A stretch of 64,000 nucleotides of DNA, taken from Arthrobacter sp. Soil782 (lineage in GTDB: Bacteria; Actinomycetota; Actinomycetes; Actinomycetales; Micrococcaceae). The stretch spans positions 67,237-131,236 of the forward strand of contig NZ_LMSO01000009.1 of the NCBI RefSeq assembly GCF_001428435.1. Direction: 5' to 3'. The position numbers and the translations under genes are program-made. Positions 61,035 to 64,000 of this stretch are shown in pieces; the stretch's first letter is position 1, and each line of letters starts with the position of its first letter. The notes below the pieces were generated by a model, which saw only the letters and a program-made list of their open reading frames with translations, made no database searches and was not told where the DNA came from.

Positions 61035-62513
61035 CTACGCCTGGTGCCCTGCGCGCTCGGCTGTACGAGTGATGTTGCGCGCCATGGAGGCGAACACCAC
61101 GCCGTGGAACGGCAGCACGCCGAGCCAGTAGAGCCGGCCGGCCAGGCCGCGGGGGAAGAAGATGGCGCGCTGGCGATATTCGCTCGCTCCGCCGTCGGGC
61201 ACTACCGAGAGTTCGAGCCAGGCTCGTCCAGGAAGTTTCATTTCCGCCCGCAGACGGAGCTTCTCGCCGCGCACCAGCTCTTCGACGCGCCAGAAGTCCA
61301 GCGCCTCTCCTGCCATCAGCTCCGACGAGTGCCGGCGTCCGCGGCGCAGGCCGACGCCGCCGGCGAGCTTGTCCAGCCAGCCGCGGGCAGCCCACGCGAC
61401 CGGCCAGGAGTACCAGCCGTTTTCCCCGCCGATGCCTTCGATCACTTTCCAGACCGCGGGAGCGGGTGCGCTGGAGCGAAAGCTGCGCTCGTCCTTGTAG
61501 ACCGTGTGGCCGGCCCACTGGGGGTCGGAGGGAAGCGGATCCGCGACAGCGTCGCGCTGCGAAGCTCCCGCCCAACTCGTTTCCACCTCACCGGCGCTCA
61601 TTTTGTTCAGGGCGAGGTCGACGGCGGCGCGATAGTCGGTGAGCCCGCCCTCCGGCAGCGGCACATACTCATGGATGTCTGCTTCGGCGGTGACCGCGTT
61701 GTGCTGGAGGGATTCAATCAGCGGCATTGCCATAGCCCGCGGGATGGGGGTGACGAGGTTCACCCAGTGGCCGGCCAGTCGCGGGGTGAGCACCGGCAGC
61801 GCCAGGACCGTTCGCCCGGGCAGACCGGCGGCTTCCGCGTAGCGCTTCATCATGTCCGCGTAGGTCAGGACGTCACCGGAACCGATGTCGAAGGTCCGGT
61901 TGAGCCCCTCCGGCAGGTCCAGTGCGCCGAGGAGGTAGTGGATGACGTCACGCACGGAGATCGGTTCGATGCGGTTCAGTACCCACTTCGGCGCGGGCAT
62001 GACCGGCAGCACATCGGCCAGGTGCCTGATCATCTCAAAGGACGCGGAGCCGGAACCGATGACGACGCCGGCCTGGAAAGCGATGGTGGGAACGCCCGAT
62101 GCCAGCAGCACTTCGCCCACGGCCACGCGGGAGCGCATGTGCGTTGAGAGCTTTACGCCCTGCGGGTGGAGGCCGCCGAGGTAAACGATGCGCTTCACGG
62201 AAGCCTGCGAGGCAGCCTTGGCGACGGTCGATGCGATCTGCGCTTCCCGCTCCTCGAACCCCCGTCCGGAGCCCATGGAGTGCACGAGGTAATAGAGCGT
62301 GGAGACGCCCTCGCTTGCACGGTTCATAGTTTCGGCGTCCTGCAGATCGCCTTCGACCACCTCGACCTGCGCTGCCCACGGTACGTCCAGCAGCTTCTGG
62401 GGCGACCGCACAACTACGCGGACCCGCCGGCCGTCTTCGACCAGCCGGGAGACGAGCCGACCTCCGATATATCCAGTGGCGCCCGTTACCAGAACAAGAT
62501 CATCATTGCGCAT
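61035..62513 (-). CDS. SDR oxidoreductase with C-terminal DUF2867 domain
   Basis: This 492-aa protein has an NmrA/epimerase-like Rossmann half (LVTGATGYIGGRLVSRLVEDGRRVRVVVRSP, residues 6-36; VYLGGLHPQG) and a C-terminal DUF2867 region (about 330-490, with LRPRGLAGRLYWLGVLPFHGVVFASMARNITR). The fused family is common in actinobacteria; the substrate is not known. The start is ATG at 62513. It converges on the MFS gene with 37 nt between stops. Confidence 0.85.
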   Translation of the reverse strand: MRNDDLVLVTGATGYIGGRLVSRLVEDGRRVRVVVRSPQKLLDVPWAAQVEVVEGDLQDAETMNRASEGVSTLYYLVHSMGSGRGFEEREAQIASTVAKAASQASVKRIVYLGGLHPQGVKLSTHMRSRVAVGEVLLASGVPTIAFQAGVVIGSGSASFEMIRHLADVLPVMPAPKWVLNRIEPISVRDVIHYLLGALDLPEGLNRTFDIGSGDVLTYADMMKRYAEAAGLPGRTVLALPVLTPRLAGHWVNLVTPIPRAMAMPLIESLQHNAVTAEADIHEYVPLPEGGLTDYRAAVDLALNKMSAGEVETSWAGASQRDAVADPLPSDPQWAGHTVYKDERSFRSSAPAPAVWKVIEGIGGENGWYSWPVAWAARGWLDKLAGGVGLRRGRRHSSELMAGEALDFWRVEELVRGEKLRLRAEMKLPGRAWLELSVVPDGGASEYRQRAIFFPRGLAGRLYWLGVLPFHGVVFASMARNITRTAERAGHQA

Positions 62514-62565
62514 AGGAGTCAGAATACGCGCCCAGCCTGAGTGGCACCCCGGCGGCTAACGAGAA

Positions 62566-62601
62566 AGGCTCCTGACCGGCGAAAACGCAGGTCAGGAGCC
62601 T
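62566..62601 (-). terminator. Hairpin after tRNA-Asn
   Basis: AGGCTCCTGACC (62566-62577) pairs with GGTCAGGAGCCT (62590-62601) around a 12-nt loop, a 12-bp stem 5 nt past the tRNA end. On the minus strand it is followed by TTTCTCG. Confidence 0.8.
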
Positions 62602-62606
62602 ATTTG

Positions 62607-62679
62607 CTCCCCCGACTGGACTTGAACCAGTAACCCTTCGATTAACAGTCGAATGCTCTGCCAATTGAGCTACGGGGGA
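62607..62679 (-). tRNA. tRNA-Asn (GTT)
   Basis: The 73-nt cloverleaf has acceptor TCCCCCG/CGGGGGA, D-stem GCTC/GAGC, anticodon stem TTCGA/TCGAA with loop CTGTTAA (anticodon GTT), T-stem ACTGG/CCAGT with TTCAAGT, and discriminator G. The CCA is not encoded. A hairpin terminator follows. Confidence 0.95.
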
Positions 62680-62734
62680 AAGCAGCAGAAACAACTTTAC
62701 ATAGGAAGACCGGGTAAGTGAAATTGGCCGGCTG

Positions 62735-64000
62735 CTAGTCCGAGCGCAGGGCGCGGCGTTCCATTTCGAGCTCCATCAGCTCACGGTTCAACTGCTGGAA
62801 GAGGGATGGATCAGCCGCCGGATCGAGCCTCTGCAGTGAGCTCAGCTTCTCTGCCTTCAGCCGGGTGATGCGCAGCTCCGAGAGCCTGCTGAGGATGTCC
62901 CGGCAGTACGCGGCCACCCCATCTCCATCCGTCGCGGGCAGCGGCGTCACGGCGAGTTCGCTCACATAACCACGCAGCATGTCGGGAACCTCCTGGCGCA
63001 CCCGTTCCACCCAGTTCGATGCGGAGTCCGCTCTATCCCTCCCTGCAGTTCCGGCAGCACGCACCGCATCATGCAGCGCGGCGTAGGCGGGCACGGAGAA
63101 GCGGGAATCAGAAAAACGGTCCCACTGGTCCTGATCAAGCAATTGCGGATACTGGAGGACCACCTCGAGCGCTTCGCGCTCCATCCGTGCAACAGGATCA
63201 CGCGGATCTGGACGCCGGAACTGCGGCACTTCTTCCACCAATGCAGGGCCGCTGCCCGGTGCCTGGGCGGGCTGGCGGCTCTGCGGGCTCTGTGCACCCT
63301 GTCGACTCTGCGGGTTCTGTGCATCCTGCTGGCCATCCTGTGCCGGTTGGGTTGCCCGCTTTGCGGCGGCCGTGACCGCGCGCGCCACCTGGTCCTCGCC
63401 GACGAATTGCATGCCGAGCCACCGGGACAGTTCCCGGGTGTAGACGGACCTCAGGGACACATCGCGGATGTTGGCCACGATGGGAGCCGCGTGCCGGAGC
63501 GCTTTTGTCTGGCCCTCGCCGGTGGAGAGATCGAACTGGTCAAACGATGCTTTTATGGCGAACTCAAACAGCGGGCGCCGGGTGCTGATGAGGTTTTGAA
63601 CCGCCTGGTCCCCCGCGGTCTGTCGCAGCTCGCAGGGGTCAGCGCCGTCAGCGCCGACCGCCACATAAGTCTGCGCGTTGAACCGCTGATCCTCCTCGAA
63701 GGCGCGCAGCGCCGCTTTCTGCCCGGCGGCGTCGCCATCGAAGGTGAAGATGACCTCTCCGCCGGTGCCGTCGTCGGACAGGAGCCGGCGCGCGATCTTG
63801 ATGTGCTCGGCACCGAAGGCCGTGCCGCAGGTGGCTACGGCGGTGCCTACTCCGGCGAGGTGGCACGCCATGACGTCCGTGTAGCCTTCCACCACGACGA
63901 GCTGGCGGGACTTTGCGATCTCCCGTTTGGCGAGATCGATTCCGTACAGGACCTGCGACTTCTTGTAGAGGGAGGTCTCAGGGGTATTCAAATACTTGGG
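62735..64000 (-). CDS. dnaG: DNA primase (C-terminal part, runs off the right edge)
   Basis: The 421 visible residues are the C-terminal two-thirds of DnaG, which makes RNA primers for replication. They contain the TOPRIM domain (LVVVEGYTDVMACHLAGVGTAVATCGTAFG with the catalytic Glu, then VIFTFDGDAAGQKAALRAF with the DxD) and PCELRQTAGDQAVQNLISTRRPLFEF. A Gln/Pro/Ala-rich linker (QPAQDGQQDAQNPQSRQGAQ) follows, then the DnaB-binding helical domain. The zinc-finger and the start lie beyond base 64000. The last in-frame residues before the edge are PKYLNTPETSLYKKSQ. Confidence 0.95.
   Translation of the reverse strand, partial: PKYLNTPETSLYKKSQVLYGIDLAKREIAKSRQLVVVEGYTDVMACHLAGVGTAVATCGTAFGAEHIKIARRLLSDDGTGGEVIFTFDGDAAGQKAALRAFEEDQRFNAQTYVAVGADGADPCELRQTAGDQAVQNLISTRRPLFEFAIKASFDQFDLSTGEGQTKALRHAAPIVANIRDVSLRSVYTRELSRWLGMQFVGEDQVARAVTAAAKRATQPAQDGQQDAQNPQSRQGAQSPQSRQPAQAPGSGPALVEEVPQFRRPDPRDPVARMEREALEVVLQYPQLLDQDQWDRFSDSRFSVPAYAALHDAVRAAGTAGRDRADSASNWVERVRQEVPDMLRGYVSELAVTPLPATDGDGVAAYCRDILSRLSELRITRLKAEKLSSLQRLDPAADPSLFQQLNRELMELEMERRALRSD

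Overview
The window is a 64 kb piece of a high-GC actinobacterial chromosome, most like Arthrobacter or a close relative in the Micrococcaceae. The evidence is the codon usage, the GTG/TTG starts, the rimP-nusA-ylxR-infB-rbfA-truB-ribF-rpsO order, the rpsB-tsf-pyrH-frr-cdsA order, ribosomal protein S2 with an Ala/Pro/Glu tail, and a sortase motif of the LAxTG type. No insertion sequence, prophage or CRISPR array is visible. Two tRNA genes are present. One gene (dnaG) runs off the right edge.

Layout. (1) 1-15 kb holds the translation/transcription cluster on the minus strand (rimP, nusA, ylxR, infB, rbfA, truB, ribF, rpsO). It is interrupted by a plus-strand aminotransferase, by three small membrane protein genes behind truB, and by a plus-strand gene for a thioester-domain, sortase-anchored surface protein. 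A DUF4439 protein and an aminoglycoside-phosphotransferase-like kinase lie beyond rimP. (2) 15-25 kb holds a TSUP transporter, proS, a lipoprotein, a GNAT, ispG, a YciI protein, a SatD-like regulator with a membrane partner, a site-2 protease and dxr. Two MEP isoprenoid enzymes (IspG, Dxr) therefore flank the membrane protease, an arrangement common in actinobacteria. (3) 25-39 kb is the most coherent region, an apparently near-complete leucine catabolic locus: BkdABC, an acyl-CoA dehydrogenase, a biotin-dependent carboxylase (AccA1/AccD1), a MaoC hydratase, a CitE-like lyase and a 3-oxoacid CoA-transferase. A divergent TetR regulator has paired operators and a divergent Lrp regulator stands before bkdA. 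(4) 39-47 kb holds two membrane proteins, an ActP-type symporter with its DUF485 partner, and a LytS/LytTR two-component system followed by a second small-membrane-protein/symporter pair. Three tandem 23-nt repeats lie between the divergent units. (5) 46-54 kb holds a DivIVA-like protein, cdsA, frr, pyrH, tsf, rpsB, an M23 peptidase and a glutaryl-CoA-dehydrogenase-like enzyme. (6) 54-64 kb holds a CAU-anticodon tRNA, a GT4 glycosyltransferase, a DMT-like membrane protein, a CDP-alcohol phosphatidyltransferase, a holin-superfamily membrane protein, two MFS transporters, an SDR/DUF2867 protein, tRNA-Asn and dnaG.

The most interesting signals are in regulation. They are the 23-nt direct repeats beside the LytTR system, the AT-rich double dyad before the SatD-like gene, the paired dyads of the TetR regulator, a 66-nt symmetric palindrome at 34.9 kb, and a hairpin that would occlude the infB ribosome binding site. 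The leucine locus appears to use a MaoC hydratase and a CitE-type lyase in place of the classical LiuC/LiuE enzymes. All functional calls come from reading motifs and gene context; no database search was run.
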